A stretch of DNA of 64,000 bases, from NCBI GenBank assembly GCA_050084515.1, contig CM114271.1, forward strand, positions 42,842,001-42,906,000, in the 5' to 3' direction. The stretch's first letter is position 1; the number at the start of each line of letters is the position of its first letter. A program made the translations under genes and the position numbers. Positions 1-14,050 of the stretch are shown piece after piece. The notes below the pieces were generated by a model. That model made no database searches. It was not told the DNA's origin and saw nothing but the letters and a program-made list of their open reading frames with translations. Source of the DNA: Blasia pusilla (lineage: Eukaryota > Marchantiophyta > Marchantiopsida > Blasiales).

Positions 1-660
1 TATGGATATAACACACATCATTACGAATCAACTCCAATATCTTGAATGCTCTTCTACCTTGCTTTGGAAATAAAAAGCTAGCTTATTTTCCAAATTTCCA
101 AGAAGGGCATACCTCTAACATAGTAGGATTCGACACTTTAGGAAGTCCTATCATTAGATTAGATGATGAAAGACTCTACAGTTTTTGAAGATTCATATGC
201 CCTATTCTCTCATGCCAGACATTGAAATCTTTGACTTGTTGGATAGTTTGACCATACATTGTTGTTTGAATCTATGACATGGAAACATTTAATTTGATCG
301 TTGTTTTGAGATCTTATTCCAACACATTCTTAAATTACGTTGTGATGGAGGATAAGAGTATCTCTCAATAGAGTTTGACAACTACTTACATAAAAAATAA
401 CATCCAACAACAAGTCACTTATCATTACATCCCATAACAAAATGAAATGGATGAGTAGATGAATTAATATATTTCTTAGGCGACATATGCTATGTTGAAT
501 GAAAAGAACATTCATAAGGTGTATTAGGTAAAGACTATAATGTATGCAGTCTTTTTAAATAATTTAATTCCAATAGCATGAGTTCATGATAAGATTCCAT
601 TCGAAATCTTTAGAAGAAGTATTCTTTAGGAAGACTTTTATTCTTGAAAGTTTTTGTTTG
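1..660. other. AT-rich stretch with no recognisable gene
   Basis: No reading frame here resembles a protein I know and no clear repeat unit was seen. It lies directly upstream of copia integrase-like sequence in the same orientation, so it may be further decayed copia integrase sequence. Confidence 0.4.
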
Positions 661-679
661 TATTTATTATGCTTATGTT

Positions 680-822
680 CTTTCTGAAAGACGTCACAAA
701 TTAGATCCTAAATCATAGAGATGTATCTTCATTGGAAGACCTGATGAAAGTAAGGGATATAAGTGCTACATTCTATCCTCTAGACAACTTATTAGTAGTT
801 GCAATGTTATTTTTTATGAACT
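680..822 (+). pseudogene. copia integrase C-terminal fragment
   Basis: Reading plus from about 680 gives LSERRHKLDPKS, a stop, then CIFIG.PDESKGYKCYILSS and a segment ending NVIFYE. This matches the conserved copia block in which KLDP.S..C.FLGY is followed by a rewritten-sequence strand ending in VVFDE. The in-frame stop after KLDPKS shows decay. No catalytic DDE residues lie within this short piece. Confidence 0.65.
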
Positions 823-829
823 TAAGTCA

Positions 830-2630
830 TGAAATGCGCCATCTAAACCTATTTCACCTTTAAAGATGTTTGTGGAGAGGAAGAATATTACTATAATGCA
901 ATAGACATTGCCTAAGTACTAATGTAGGGTTAGGAGAGGTCTTAGACTCTTAAATTAAATACATCAATCCATGGTTGGAAAGAGTATGTATTCACTCTAT
1001 TGACACTAGTCAAAACTGAATTAAGATTTCATAGACATTTACCTTTTAAAAAAACTTTCAATATCAAGTAGGGTCACACAGCCTGGTCATAAATGAAGGA
1101 TTTCTTGCAACACATCATGTATATATGATAATTTCCCTTCAAAATCAAGAACCGAGTTGTTTTAAAGAATCTGCATGTAAGGTTGAATGGATTTGTTGTG
1201 CGCCTACTTCCTTGAACATCGGTCTCACTAATAAACATCCAAACACGCTCACATAAGCCTTGATTTGGATCAACGAGCCTTGTATCTCTGAAGTCTTGGT
1301 CTCAGGTCATCCTTCAAGCTCAACCGATCTAGGCGGGTTCAATTATCAACCCAACCCCTCACTCCCCAACATAGGCAAGTCTTTCAAGACCTTGCACAGA
1401 CTACCTTGATAGTTTAGGAACCTAAAAGGGTGCTTGTACGCCGGGCGGTCCTAATTTCCCAATTGACCTCGAACGAGTCTCTTACTAAGACTCAATATCT
1501 AAATGACGCGTCAAGGTCCAAGGTTGGTGTCCATAATTGGCCCATATGGACTTGGAATCCTATGCCCTTGGTTCATCCCGATGATTCCAAACGAAGGGTT
1601 CAAGTTCAAAACACTCTTGAAGACCCTTTCCCTTATATGTAGGTCTAAAGATCCCCACCTAGAGCCCGTCCCCATGGAGTGCACGACTGAAGGTCCCACT
1701 AGGCCTAGGCCAACAATCCTATAGGTTAGTCACATGAGACAACCACTTTCATCCAGTATCACAGGCGTGCTCTACCAATTTCTGACGTTTGGTTCTGATG
1801 GGGCTTAAAAAATGACTAGCTATAGTTCTTTTATTTCCCAAGGATTGTCCCTGATGTTTCTGTGTCGTAAATTTCTCAGCGCTTAAGGACCAAAGACCCA
1901 CCTATGGTTTGAGAAATGATAACTATTGATCGTACATCAGAAGGATCCCGTGATGATGGAATTTCTCCATGGGGACTTGCTCCTACTCCCTACCTTCAGG
2001 AAAGTCCGCTTGGGCCGCTTCTTGTGACCCTCTCCCCAACTATCATCCTAGTAGTTTGGGGTGGCTTCTAGATCTCCCCTCATGCATTTATCTACATCTT
2101 TTGTACATTCGATTTGTCTTCTCATAAGATTTATGATATCTTCTTATTCATCCCAAACACATCTTGGGTCTAGTCGTTATGACTTCAAACACTATGTCAA
2201 GTTCCAAGCCAGATTACATTCACCTTTGTGCCCAACTCTTGTGGGACTTGAGCTCCTCTCAATTCCCATTTGACGTCTAGTCTTCTTATGCTATGTCATA
2301 ATCTTCATCATTTGAGATACCCCTCAAGGTTTGCATATCACTTGTGGAACTCATGTCTCATTCGTGAGACTCCTACGCTCTTCTATCCTAGTGTGAGTCC
2401 ATTAGAATTCAGATGTCCCATGTTGGCACATGTTTGGTTATGAGCTATGGAGGAAGGGCTTGTTGCATTAAGATATCGATAAACTCGGGAGCTAGTTAAT
2501 ATACATTCCGCTAAGGAAGTCATTGATAGGTTTACAAGGTCAAACACAATCAAGATAGTACATTGAATAGATAGGAAGCAAGGTTTGTAGCCAAGGGCTA
2601 TGCATAATAATATGGTATCGACTATGAGGA
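830..2630. other. non-coding stretch between copia fragments
   Basis: Short ORFs of 60-86 codons exist on both strands, but none has family-like motifs. The composition shifts to a more GC-rich, less AT-biased sequence from about 1180 to 2450, unlike the flanks, which suggests a separate inserted repeat. I could not identify its ends. Confidence 0.35.
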
Positions 2631-2634
2631 GACA

Positions 2635-2875
2635 TTGAGCCATATTATAAAGATGATAATTAAGAGAACAATGGTTGCAATTGTAGTAAGTAAAAAATGG
2701 AGACTACATCACATAAATGTCAAGGATGCCTTTTTTAATGTAGATTTGCATGAAGAGGTATATATGGCTCAACTATCTAGATATGAGCATCTAGAGTTTT
2801 CATTCCGCGTATGTAGATTAAAGAAAGCTATATACATGCTCAAGAAAGTCCCAAGAGCTTAGTATGTCAAGATTA
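2635..2875 (+). pseudogene. copia reverse transcriptase N-terminal fragment
   Basis: The translation contains KWRLHHINVKDAFFNVDLHEEVYM, which follows the copia RT signature W.L.Q.DVK.AFL.G.L.EEVYM, and continues with a CRLKKAIYMLK segment equivalent to the usual C.L.KALYGLKQ. The first catalytic Asp (in VKD) is kept, but the YVDD motif of the palm is not found downstream. Confidence 0.75.
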
Positions 2876-2929
2876 CAAATGTCCAACAAGAGTTTGGTTT
2901 TAAGGTCTGTAATTCCTCACCTCCTTGGA

Positions 2930-3200
2930 AATCCTACCTTGATGTTTTGAGGAGGATTATATGGTATATGAAATTCTATGTTCATTTTGGACTTCAATTT
3001 TAATCTTCTCCGACTTTCTAGTTGCAGGGATTCACAGATGATGCTTGGGTAAGAAGCATATCTAATAGACAAACTAGATCTTGTTATTCCTTCACCTTGA
3101 GAAGCACAATTATAAGTTGGGCTTAAAAGAAGCAGCATAAAGTTGTTTTATCTTCAACAAAGATTGAGTACAAAGGAGTAATCAATGTGGCATGTAAAAT
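2930..3200 (+). pseudogene. copia RNase H fragment
   Basis: In one plus frame I read RRIIWYMKFYVHFGLQF, then LQGFTDDAWVRSISNRQT, then STIISWA.KKQHKVVLSSTK and IEYKGVINVACKMMWVH. This mirrors the copia tail: KRILRYLKGT..GL, GY.DADWA....R.STSGY, ISW.SKKQ..V..SSTEAEY. Several stops interrupt it, so it is a relic. Confidence 0.75.
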
Positions 3201-3233
3201 GATGTGGGTTCATTAATTATTTACTCAGATCAT

Positions 3234-3639
3234 TGTTAAGTTCATCGCATGCATAAACTCTTATATTTAATTTTATTACTCACAAGAAAATCTAATCTTG
3301 ATCAATTAGTTAAGCATGATTATCTTAACTATAATTAGTCAACCACAATTAGCGTAACTTGAGATTATTGTAAGGGTTAGGGTTGCTTGAACATACCCTA
3401 TATAAATGAGAAGGGGATCAATCCCCACTTATTCTCTTGTTGAAAAAAAATTCCACGATGGTGTATATGTGTGAGAGTCATATTCCATCAATCATATTTG
3501 TTTAGCAATTTTCTACAAGATGGTTTTAAATAAACCTCCACAAGTATTTTTTTTAACACTATGTATAATCCATATGGTTTTTTGACCCAAGGTGGTGAAG
3601 TTTAGCCAAGATTATTATGTTGAGGTCATATTGTCAACA
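3234..3639 (+). repeat. candidate 3' LTR of the copia relic
   Basis: The segment starts TGTTAAG just after the RNase H remnant and ends GTCAACA, an imperfect TG...CA pair. It holds a TATA-like CCTATATAAATGAG near 3400. The part from about 3364 to 3525 recurs at 62423-62574. The exact LTR ends are inferred from position and the terminal dinucleotides only; no 5' LTR partner was located. Confidence 0.4.
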
Positions 3640-3699
3640 TTTCTTCTTATAATCTAGATTGTGTGAGATTGACAAGTATACATCTTGACCTTATATCAA

Positions 3700-3839
<140 letters not shown>

Positions 3840-3937
3840 TGAATAGATTTATTGTCCATGGGGACCCCACAAGGCCATGGGACTTAGTTTTGACACATAA
3901 CAACAAATTTGGAGAGAGAGCAAGCACCAGCGAGGGC

Positions 3938-4405
3938 CTAAGGGGTCCTCAGAGCCAGATGAGTGTCCCTGGTCTTCACACAACTATGCAAGAATTTAGC
4001 AATCTGAGTCTGATTCTGCCTAGTCATGAACGGGAGGACCATGGGAGCTCGGTCAACAAAGAGATCCGGGAAGTCAAGCCTAATGTGGTCATGAAAGGTG
4101 CAGTCGAAGAGGTAGTGATGTTCATCATCAACAAGCCTCAAGTTGCAAAATCTACATAATATATCCTCTCTTTTCTTCTATGAGAATTTTCCTTTCTCAA
4201 TCTCCAGGTCAGTAGAGCCACATCTGAACTTAGTGGGAATGGGGGCAGAGATGTAGGAGGCTTGCTGCATGGATCTGTAGTTGTTCATGAGGGTGTGGTA
4301 GCGCCTCATTCTTTCACCATTTTTGTGAGAGGAATTCCCCCCGCTTTCCCAGAGGCGTTGGTGTCGGCCCGATTCATGGCAATGTAATTGTTTGTAATTG
4401 TTCAC
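3938..4405 (-). pseudogene. LINE C-terminal region after RT
   Basis: Minus-strand frames give a segment with a CHESGRH cluster (4405-4178) and then a segment beginning RLVDDEHHYLFDCTFHDHIR (4141-3938). Many plant LINEs end in a Cys/His-containing region of the type E.E.H.LF.C......R, and this fits that pattern. The two pieces are out of frame with each other and with RT, so the C-terminus is broken. Confidence 0.5.
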
Positions 4406-4453
4406 AAGGTCTTGGTGGATGGCCGAGCGTGTCAGCGATGGATATTCCCTATT

Positions 4454-5476
4454 TCATGAGTCACTCCGTGTAGTCATAGTACCAATTTTAGCCCCAAGGG
4501 TGGCACTACTTTTTGAAACCACGTAGGCCCTGGCAGATAGACGATTGGGATCGTCCTCGAAGATATCCTCAAGGTGTCTGAGAAATGTGATCAGATTTTT
4601 AACAACATGGATCTCCATTGGTACCTCCCCAAACTCAGCCAATAGAATGTCGTGGGGAGTGGTTTTCCTACTGCCCAGACTCTGACGCATGAAGAGTTTC
4701 TCGGGGGCCTCAAGGCCCTGGGGCCAAGCCTTGGAGCTGGGGCCCCACACTTCAGATGCATAGAGTATGGCTGGGATCACTAGAGCTTTGAATAGATGGA
4801 GTTTCTGTGGAATATGCCACAGTTCCATTCTTCTGCAATTGGATTGTAGGAGGTGTAGACCCCTCAAGCCTGCATTGATCTTGTTGCAACTCCCATTGGC
4901 TCTCCATTGGTTGTTGGGTTTGAGTTGCACCCCTAGGTTTATGTACTCACCCACAATCTCAATAGTGTCCCTTCTCAGTCCCTGGCTAAAGGTGAAAGTG
5001 TGTGACAGCTGCGCTGTAGGGAGCTGTGATCCAAAGATGATTATCTTTGTTTTCAGCAAGTTGACTTCCATGCCCGATTTGTTGCAGAAGCTTGATAGTG
5101 CATTCAGGTAAAGTTGGAGCCCATGTGTTGTTCTAGACATCAGAACTATATCATCTGCATACAAGAGCAGGGGGATGAGGTAGTGTGCTAGCTCAGGTGG
5201 ATCTCCATTCATTCCAGAAAGCACCTCTTCAAGTTCGTCAATGTAGAGCCCAAACAATGTAGGTGAGAGGGGGCATCCTTGTTTGACTCCGGTGTTGGAA
5301 GATAAAGTTTCAGATCTGCCCCTCTTAGTGGCAATCTGTGCAAACACCTGAGCGTATAAGACCTTGATCGTTGTAAGTTGTTGTGGTGGGACACCCAACT
5401 CTTCAAGTCGTTTCCAAAGGAGCGCCCTTGGGACTGTGTCAAAGGCCTTCTTGAAGTCTACAAAACAGCAGAACAA
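4454..5476 (-). CDS. LINE reverse transcriptase domain
   Basis: This 340-codon uninterrupted frame carries the RT palm motifs in order: CCFVDFKKAFDTV (motif A, catalytic Asp), GVKQGCPLSPTLFGLYIDEL (motif B) and LLYADDIVLMS (motif C, YADD) at about residues 5-15, 62-82 and 103-113. The remainder is the thumb and post-RT region with an EVWGP block typical of plant LINEs. The ATG is only the first Met inside a longer polyprotein; true translation would have begun far upstream. It shares most of its length with a second copy at 9442-10302. It is the best preserved part of this LINE, but upstream frameshifts make the element inactive. Confidence 0.85.
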   Translation of the reverse strand: MFCCFVDFKKAFDTVPRALLWKRLEELGVPPQQLTTIKVLYAQVFAQIATKRGRSETLSSNTGVKQGCPLSPTLFGLYIDELEEVLSGMNGDPPELAHYLIPLLLYADDIVLMSRTTHGLQLYLNALSSFCNKSGMEVNLLKTKIIIFGSQLPTAQLSHTFTFSQGLRRDTIEIVGEYINLGVQLKPNNQWRANGSCNKINAGLRGLHLLQSNCRRMELWHIPQKLHLFKALVIPAILYASEVWGPSSKAWPQGLEAPEKLFMRQSLGSRKTTPHDILLAEFGEVPMEIHVVKNLITFLRHLEDIFEDDPNRLSARAYVVSKSSATLGAKIGTMTTRSDS

Positions 5477-5610
5477 TTTACCGGGCTTGTGACCAATTCT
5501 CGACTTGGAAGTTTCTTCAATCAGTACCGGAGTGTGAGAAGGTGATCCAGGGTGCTATGTGAGTGTCGAAAACCTGCTTGTCCTCTGGCTCGCACCTTCT
5601 TTTCTTCAGC

Positions 5611-7340
5611 CTAGTCGATGATTTCCCTTACCAGCAGTAGTCCGTACAACTTGGCCATGAGGGAGCTCACCATGATGGTTACGTAGTTGGATGGTATCAT
5701 TGGGTCTCGACCTTGAAGAGTGGATAGATCGTATTCATTTGCCATTCGGTGGGAAGCCCTGTTGAATGCAGATTGAACATTCGGTGAGGGTTGGGCCAAT
5801 TGCCTCACTTGCAAATTTGAACATTTGAGCCTGGCACCCAGGCCATCCTCTGGTTTGTTATGTAGCCTTTTGATTCGATGTGACATCGTCAATGGTGAAG
5901 AGGTGCGGTAGATCCTGAAGCCCATTCGGCCAGGGTCGGTGGGATTAGCGGTGTTGGAGTGGTAAAGTTGAGTACCATATGTGGTCCAGATCAGTAGATC
6001 CTGGAGTGGAATGATATTTGTCTATTCCCGAGTATTCTCGAACTTGGCGATTGGTATTTCATCTGTTTTGTGAACTTTGTGATCTTGATGGCAATGTATT
6101 TGTGTTTCTTCCTACATACCAATCGTTTGTAAGTTTTTGCAACAATCGAGTGTGTGGAGAGTGTGGATCCTCCCTCACCGGTGATTCGGCTCCCTGCAGC
6201 CTCTTTGCAGTCCTTGTCAAACCAGGGTTGGGAGAAGAACGTAGAAGTGGATCTAATGTGTTTGCCTCCAGGCAGCAGTTGGAAAGGTAGGACTTTTTGC
6301 AACATTGATGTAGGATGTTAAGCTGAACTCGGTCGTGTTCATTGTGGGTGAGCACTCTGTAAGAGCCTTGTTGACGAGTGTGATGAGTTCATCTTTCTTT
6401 TTTTGAAGGAAAGTGTATTGACATTTGGTCGGCAGAGTTAATTTTTGCAGCCTGCTGGGATGGTTTTGGAGACCATGATGTCAAAGTAGAGTGGTTCATG
6501 ATCGATTCTAGAACGGTGTGACTCATGCACATTGGCAACCAGATGTGGTAGGTGATGTACTTCCCCAATCAGGTAGTCAACCATTGATGTCGAGGTTTCT
6601 CTATTGGAGTCGAGTGTCCAATGGAAGTGCGACCACTGCGGGCCACATAGCCATGCCATTGGCGAAGTACCAAACAATGTGTTGAGTAAAGTTGTAGAAG
6701 TTTCTCTCCATTGGCTGTTTTTTCCTTGTCCACGAGTTCTTATTTGCATGTGTGGGAAGAATACTTCTCTGAGAGACCCATCACCCGACCGAGTATCAAT
6801 CCCTTCCACGTTGGTGTTTTTGACATGTAGATTGGAGCTTGAGTGTTGGCCGTTCTCCCATTGAAATCTCCTACTACGAGGATATTTCCCCTGTGCATGT
6901 GGTGCTCAATAGATATAGAGAGAGCCTCATACGGGAATTCTCTTTTGAGCACAAGTGGGGACCAAGTAGCAAACAACAATGAGGAGATCTTTCGGTAACC
7001 CCACTTCTTTGTTGACCTTGATCCGAGAGGAAGTGTTTATCCTCATCAATATTGGCTATGGAGACAAAGGTTGTAACCATGGTGCTACCAAGCATGCCAG
7101 GCCACCGTGTCCTTTGCTTTTTTTGTTGGTGAGTGGGTTGTGGGTAGCAAAAAAACTGGAAGTCCTCTGTGTGGGGAATGCGGTTAGAATCATGTTCATG
7201 TGTTTCAAAAAAAAGATAAGGTCCGATTTTGTGCCCAGATATGTAATGCCATTGCCTCTCGAACAGAATGGTCCTCCACAATTGTGAAAAACTTCATGAA
7301 TGGATGGGTTGGTAATATCCCTCCCATCCTCCATTCCCTA
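5611..7340 (-). pseudogene. LINE endonuclease and linker, frameshifted
   Basis: Pieces of an apurinic-like endonuclease are spread over several minus frames. GHGGLACLV (about 7120) fits the start of the fold, ILVVGDFNGRTAN (about 6880) is the GDFNAR catalytic motif, and SMVDYLIGEVHH with SRIDHEPLYFDI (6570-6470) matches the late VDY...SDH.PL motifs, with Ser replaced by Ile before the Asp-His pair. Pieces at 6305-5991 and 5925-5611 are the usual linker between endonuclease and RT, including NEYDLSTLQGRDPMIPSNY. At least three frame changes are needed, so this is a pseudogene. Confidence 0.7.
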
Positions 7341-7577
7341 TAGGAGGTCTTGTCGAGTAGGTTTGTCACCTCCAAGTCTGGTTCCGAGTTGTAGAATTGC
7401 TAATTCCTGGTTGGAATCTGAAGTTTTAAGCTCATTGCCCCCCTGTTTTTGTCGTGTTGGTGCAAGCATTTTTGTTTTTCCTAGGTACCTTGGTGTCGTG
7501 GCCTTTCCTTCAAGACCGTTATTACGGGCAGCCGTAACCTTCTCCCTTTCAATAGGGAGTCGCTCTTTGCTTGGTGG

Positions 7578-8258
7578 TCAGACTGGGAAGATATGGATAG
7601 CAGATCCTTTCAGATCGCTATCTGCGGAGGATGGCCAACCTCGTTTCCATTCTGGTCCCCGTTGTGAGGGATCAAATTGTACCAACATTGGTGCCGGGTC
7701 GGTCGATTCCTTGCTTTGGACATCCATCGCCTGCTCTTCTTTTTCTTTGCATGCATCATTGTATTCCATGCCAACATCTGGTTGGCCTGGAAGCTTTCCC
7801 ATTTTCCTTCTAGTTTGAGAACCGCCTGGTGATGGATGCCACTTCGGATATGGTATAACCTCTGTTAAATGTGTGACAACCGCATGGAGTCGTTCCTTGT
7901 CACATTGCCTCATTTTTTTTTCGACATAGTGGCGTGAGTTTGGTGCGATCAATCTCCGTGAGCCATTTGATCTCACGGATCGCCCACGCCCCTCGCTCTT
8001 CGTTTGCTTGTGGGAAAGATCCTTGACACCGATCGTGTCTTGGACATCCTCCGGTGAGGTTTCTAATGCTGGTTGTTCTGTGGTAGTCATGGGTGCGGTG
8101 TTCACTCGATGTCTTGGTCTATGTGCTCGAGCGGGGGAATGGGGAAAACAATTAGATAGGGTGTGCTTTACTCCGGAGAAACCATAGTCCCGTCTATGGA
8201 GTCGAGGGAGGTCGAGCTTGAGAATCGTCTCAACATCCCCGGCTTTTGCCCGTTCCAT
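7578..8258 (-). CDS. possible LINE ORF1 or N-terminal ORF
   Basis: A 226-codon frame lies upstream of the endonuclease on the same strand. The product is hydrophilic and basic in the middle (TKSEGRGRSVRSNGSRR) with no zinc knuckle or RRM that I can see. Position suggests the nucleic-acid-binding first ORF, or the N-terminal part of a single LINE ORF. I do not recognise the sequence itself. An alternative is that it is just 5' UTR sequence with an open frame. Confidence 0.4.
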   Translation of the reverse strand: MERAKAGDVETILKLDLPRLHRRDYGFSGVKHTLSNCFPHSPARAHRPRHRVNTAPMTTTEQPALETSPEDVQDTIGVKDLSHKQTKSEGRGRSVRSNGSRRLIAPNSRHYVEKKMRQCDKERLHAVVTHLTEVIPYPKWHPSPGGSQTRRKMGKLPGQPDVGMEYNDACKEKEEQAMDVQSKESTDPAPMLVQFDPSQRGPEWKRGWPSSADSDLKGSAIHIFPV

Positions 8259-8725
8259 GGTTAGGCGGGATCGCCCAGGGAGGTGCAGCCCAATTTTTGT
8301 TGGGAGTTCCTGGTCCCCTGAGTAGAGAGAAGGGTATGAACTAGGAGACTCAAAACGGGGTTGGAATTTGACATAATAGTTGGACCATCTCTAAGAGAAC
8401 TCGAAGTTATGGAGAAGGAGACAAGTCGAGCATGGAAATCGATTTGAAATCTGAGTCATCTGTTCTTTCTTGTGGCATGGTGGTCGTAAGGATGTAGATA
8501 CAGATTGTGCAACAATATCCTGACCCATGAGCCCAAATGCGATTTTACCGACTGAAATCTCACAGAATTGAGAAGAAGAGAGACATAGAAACAGGTCTAA
8601 CTACAAAATCGTGTCAAAAACTTGTTCAATATGTTTTTTCCTTTGGTAGACAGGGTCGCCCAAGGCAGTAGAAGCCACCTGTGCAAAAATTGGGTGACCC
8701 ATGAGGACCATTTCGATTTTGCAGT

Positions 8726-11343
<2,618 letters not shown>

Positions 11344-11800
11344 ACGGGTAGATCTATACATGTACAAAATCATCATGTAAAAATAAAGAGTAGTAAAAAT
11401 TGCACACCCGGCCTAAAACTCCACTCCTCAATCTACATCAACATATCAAGCCTTGTCCATCCTATGTTATCAAGGAATCCAGACGCTATCACCCAGTCCT
11501 AACTCACACACACGAGTAAGAATGGTATTCCAACAACCCAACATGAGAAAGATGGCTTGGGAAAGCCATCTTCCTCCCTTATATAGGGTTGGGAAGAGCC
11601 AAATGGCTCTTCCCCTAAAAATAGCTATCCTTCTGGTAACTTGCACGCACAGGTTACTAAGGGCGGATGACCTGCTCAACAAGTGACCCGGTTGTGAAAG
11701 ACTTCAATAGGAAAGTTGTCAGAAACAACGTTCCTGACACAACGAACTTATCCTCAATCCCATCCGACACATCGGGACAAAGTTACACTCAAGACTGTCC
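11344..11800 (+). repeat. dispersed repeat, copy 1 (LTR- or promoter-like)
   Basis: Blocks here recur in diverged form and the same order at about 41560-42080: CTCAATCTACATCA / CTCAAATCTACATCA, AACATGAGAAA, GAAAGCCATCT, CTTATAT followed by GGGAAGAGCC, and a GGTTA...GGATGAC block. A TATA-like CTTATATAGGG sits at about 11578 between two perfect small inverted repeats. This fits the promoter and leader part of an LTR, but no LTR termini were identified. Confidence 0.5.
11549..11614. repeat. two perfect 10-bp stem-loops around a TATA-like motif
   Basis: The first has arms AAGATGGCTT (11549-11558) and AAGCCATCTT (11563-11572) with a 4-base loop. The second has arms GGGAAGAGCC (11591-11600) and GGCTCTTCCC (11605-11614), also with a 4-base loop. 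The TATA-like CTTATATAG lies between them. The second arm pair is partly conserved in the other repeat copy near 41832. Confidence 0.8.
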
Positions 11801-14050
11801 GCTAGCTCCAATGCCCTATCCACGATGGATCTCGACCTAGCGACTACTCAGATGTGACACTTTCCTCCTTGGATCCACGCTCGTGACTTGATTCTTAGGC
11901 CTTTGCTAGCATAGATGTCGTAGAGTTAGTTATTAGTCACGAAGAGGGAGAAAACCTGAAAAGCATGAGCACTAGAGGCTCAAGCAACATAGAGAGTATT
12001 GGAGAAAAATACCCAAACATCATTGTTATTGAAAATGAAAAAGACATATAACGTAGAATCCGACAAAGGAAGTCCAACGAGATATATGCCAATATTTTGA
12101 ATGTAGTAGATGTGATTTCAAATCTAAAAACTGTTGCTCTTGTATGCCTCGGAATATCCCATATCTTCACCCTAGCCTCTCAATCACCTTTGAGGAGGAC
12201 AAAGAAGGGGAACCTCAAGGAAATGGCAACAACTAATAATCTTTTCTTGTAGATTTACTAATTCTATAAAGAGGAGAAAAAATGAGGATTGACATAAATG
12301 TGTGAAGGAAAATGGTTTGAAGAGAGGAGAGATTCTTCTTATTGTCATAGATGGGGAGGTACATGGCTCCCAAGAGTGTTGATTGATCTTGTTGCAACAT
12401 AAAATTTCCTTTCACAAGCCATAACTACGAATTTCGGGTTAACTTTACATAGGGATCAAAATGAAGAGGTATAAATACCAAACATGAAAACATAAATGAT
12501 TATAAAACTATCTCCAAAAGTAGAGTTTGGGATAGCTGAAGGTTATTTGATTGAAACATTATGAGAAAAAGGTTTTTGTGTATGGTAAGATCCAAGGACA
12601 GCAGCTCTAGGCAGAAAAAGGTACTTAAGATCCAAGGACAGTAGCTCTAGGCAGAAAGAGTTAGTTAACGTGCTAGAACTCCACCCCGATATGTAATAGA
12701 AAAATTGTCATAAAATATCAAGATGTATGTTTCCTTAGTCTAATAATGAGTTGATAGTATAATATGGAGGGAAATCTTGTTCATCATAGCCATCCACACG
12801 CTGTAGATGGTGTGAGATAAAGATGACAATTGCAATTAACCCTAAATAAAAAAATTCCTCTCATAAATTACGATAAACTTAGAGCATGATGGATCCATTT
12901 GCTTCAATAAATTCAACTCTATCTCCATAGAAGCGAACACAATCCACTTGAACTAGCCCTTTTTTATTATAATTCTTGAACTAGGTAGAACTCTCTTGAT
13001 GCTATAGAGCAAAACCTCCCCTCGTGCATTTTGTCTTGGTTGTAAATACAAGGACAAAGTTGAGAAAAAGGTACCCTACACATCGTCTCCTTCATAACGT
13101 GCAATAGGAGTAGGAAGTAACTTGATCCGTGTATGGAAGGATGAAGCAAACCACTAATTAGGCCAGACTTGAAATTCTAGGTGCAAATGAATCACTAGGT
13201 TGTGTAGAATCTACAATCAAGAGGTCAAATGTGTCAAATGTCCCTCTAACCCACCAAGAAGATCTGGAGCATGAGAAAAACCATAAGAGTATAGTCCACA
13301 TGGTCAAAAAACACCGAAGAACACAAAAGATACAAGCTACAATGGCATGTATATACAAACAAGACAAATACATGAACGAGAACATAAATCAAAGCATGAT
13401 CACAACAGACAAGAAATCAAGTTTAGAGAAATAGCCTCGCTTTCAGGTTTTTGTCCTCCAAAAAGTCTTTCCTATTCAAACATGTCCTTAAGGTTTTCAC
13501 CCTCCAAAACATCCCTCCCATTCGAACTTCTTATAGGGATGGCTCCTCAAATAGCTAAGAAGGAAAGTGGGAAGCTCAAGAGGAGCCCCACTCAAAAGCC
13601 ATAAGAAGTCGATTGCAAGCATTCGGTGCAAGTTGGAACAACTTGGAGGCAGGTACCTATTTTCGAAGCGACGAGGAAAGGATAGGGAAGGAATAGAGAC
13701 TCATGCCACATCGCCCGCACTCCATGACCCACACCTCTATCTTGCCGCTGATTACAGCCCCTACACACTTTCCCCGTTCGTTTTCCTCTCCAATTAGGTT
13801 GTCCACATGTTCACTAATAGCAATCATAATTCTCTAAAAAATGTTGATATTGTCTCCGCTTTTGGTGAGTTTAGTCGATAAGGGGAATGTCCTTTTTCAG
13901 GGCCGGTTGTGGCCTTTGGGTACTTGACTATTGGAGTTCCCCTCTTTTATTGAGGTTCATCAATTTTCTACCCTCATGAGTGGAAGGGTATATAGAAATA
14001 ATTTTTAGTGAAATAAACTAAGAACAAAAAATTTGTACCCTAATTTCCAA
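11801..14050. other. long stretch without recognisable gene
   Basis: Short ORFs on both strands show no known domain. One small duplication is present: about 35 bases starting AAGATCCAAGGACAG at 12587 recur 40 bases later (12627). The region from 13.0 to 13.8 kb is slightly more GC-rich, with two overlapping plus ORFs (13347-13604, 13567-13797) that I do not recognise and do not call as genes. Confidence 0.4.
12587..12660 (+). repeat. 40-bp tandem duplication
   Basis: AAGATCCAAGGACAG followed by AGCTCTAGGCAGAAA is present twice with a 40-base offset; the two copies differ by a C/T change and small end differences. Confidence 0.85.

Larger units (their letters stand above)
661..3640 (+). mobile_element. 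decayed Ty1/copia retrotransposon
   Basis: Three separate copia-type protein fragments lie in the expected order on the plus strand: the end of the integrase (about 680-820), the reverse transcriptase start (2635-2862) and the RNase H region (about 2930-3200). A candidate LTR follows (3234-3639). All frames contain stops, so the element is dead. The roughly 1.8 kb between the integrase and RT fragments (830-2630) has no recognisable coding potential and may include a later insertion. Confidence 0.7.

Noticed and set aside
3368-3385. Telomere-like AGGGTTAGGGTT
   Set aside because: Only two imperfect units, and the same words occur at 62427 as part of a longer shared LTR-like fragment; not a telomeric tract.
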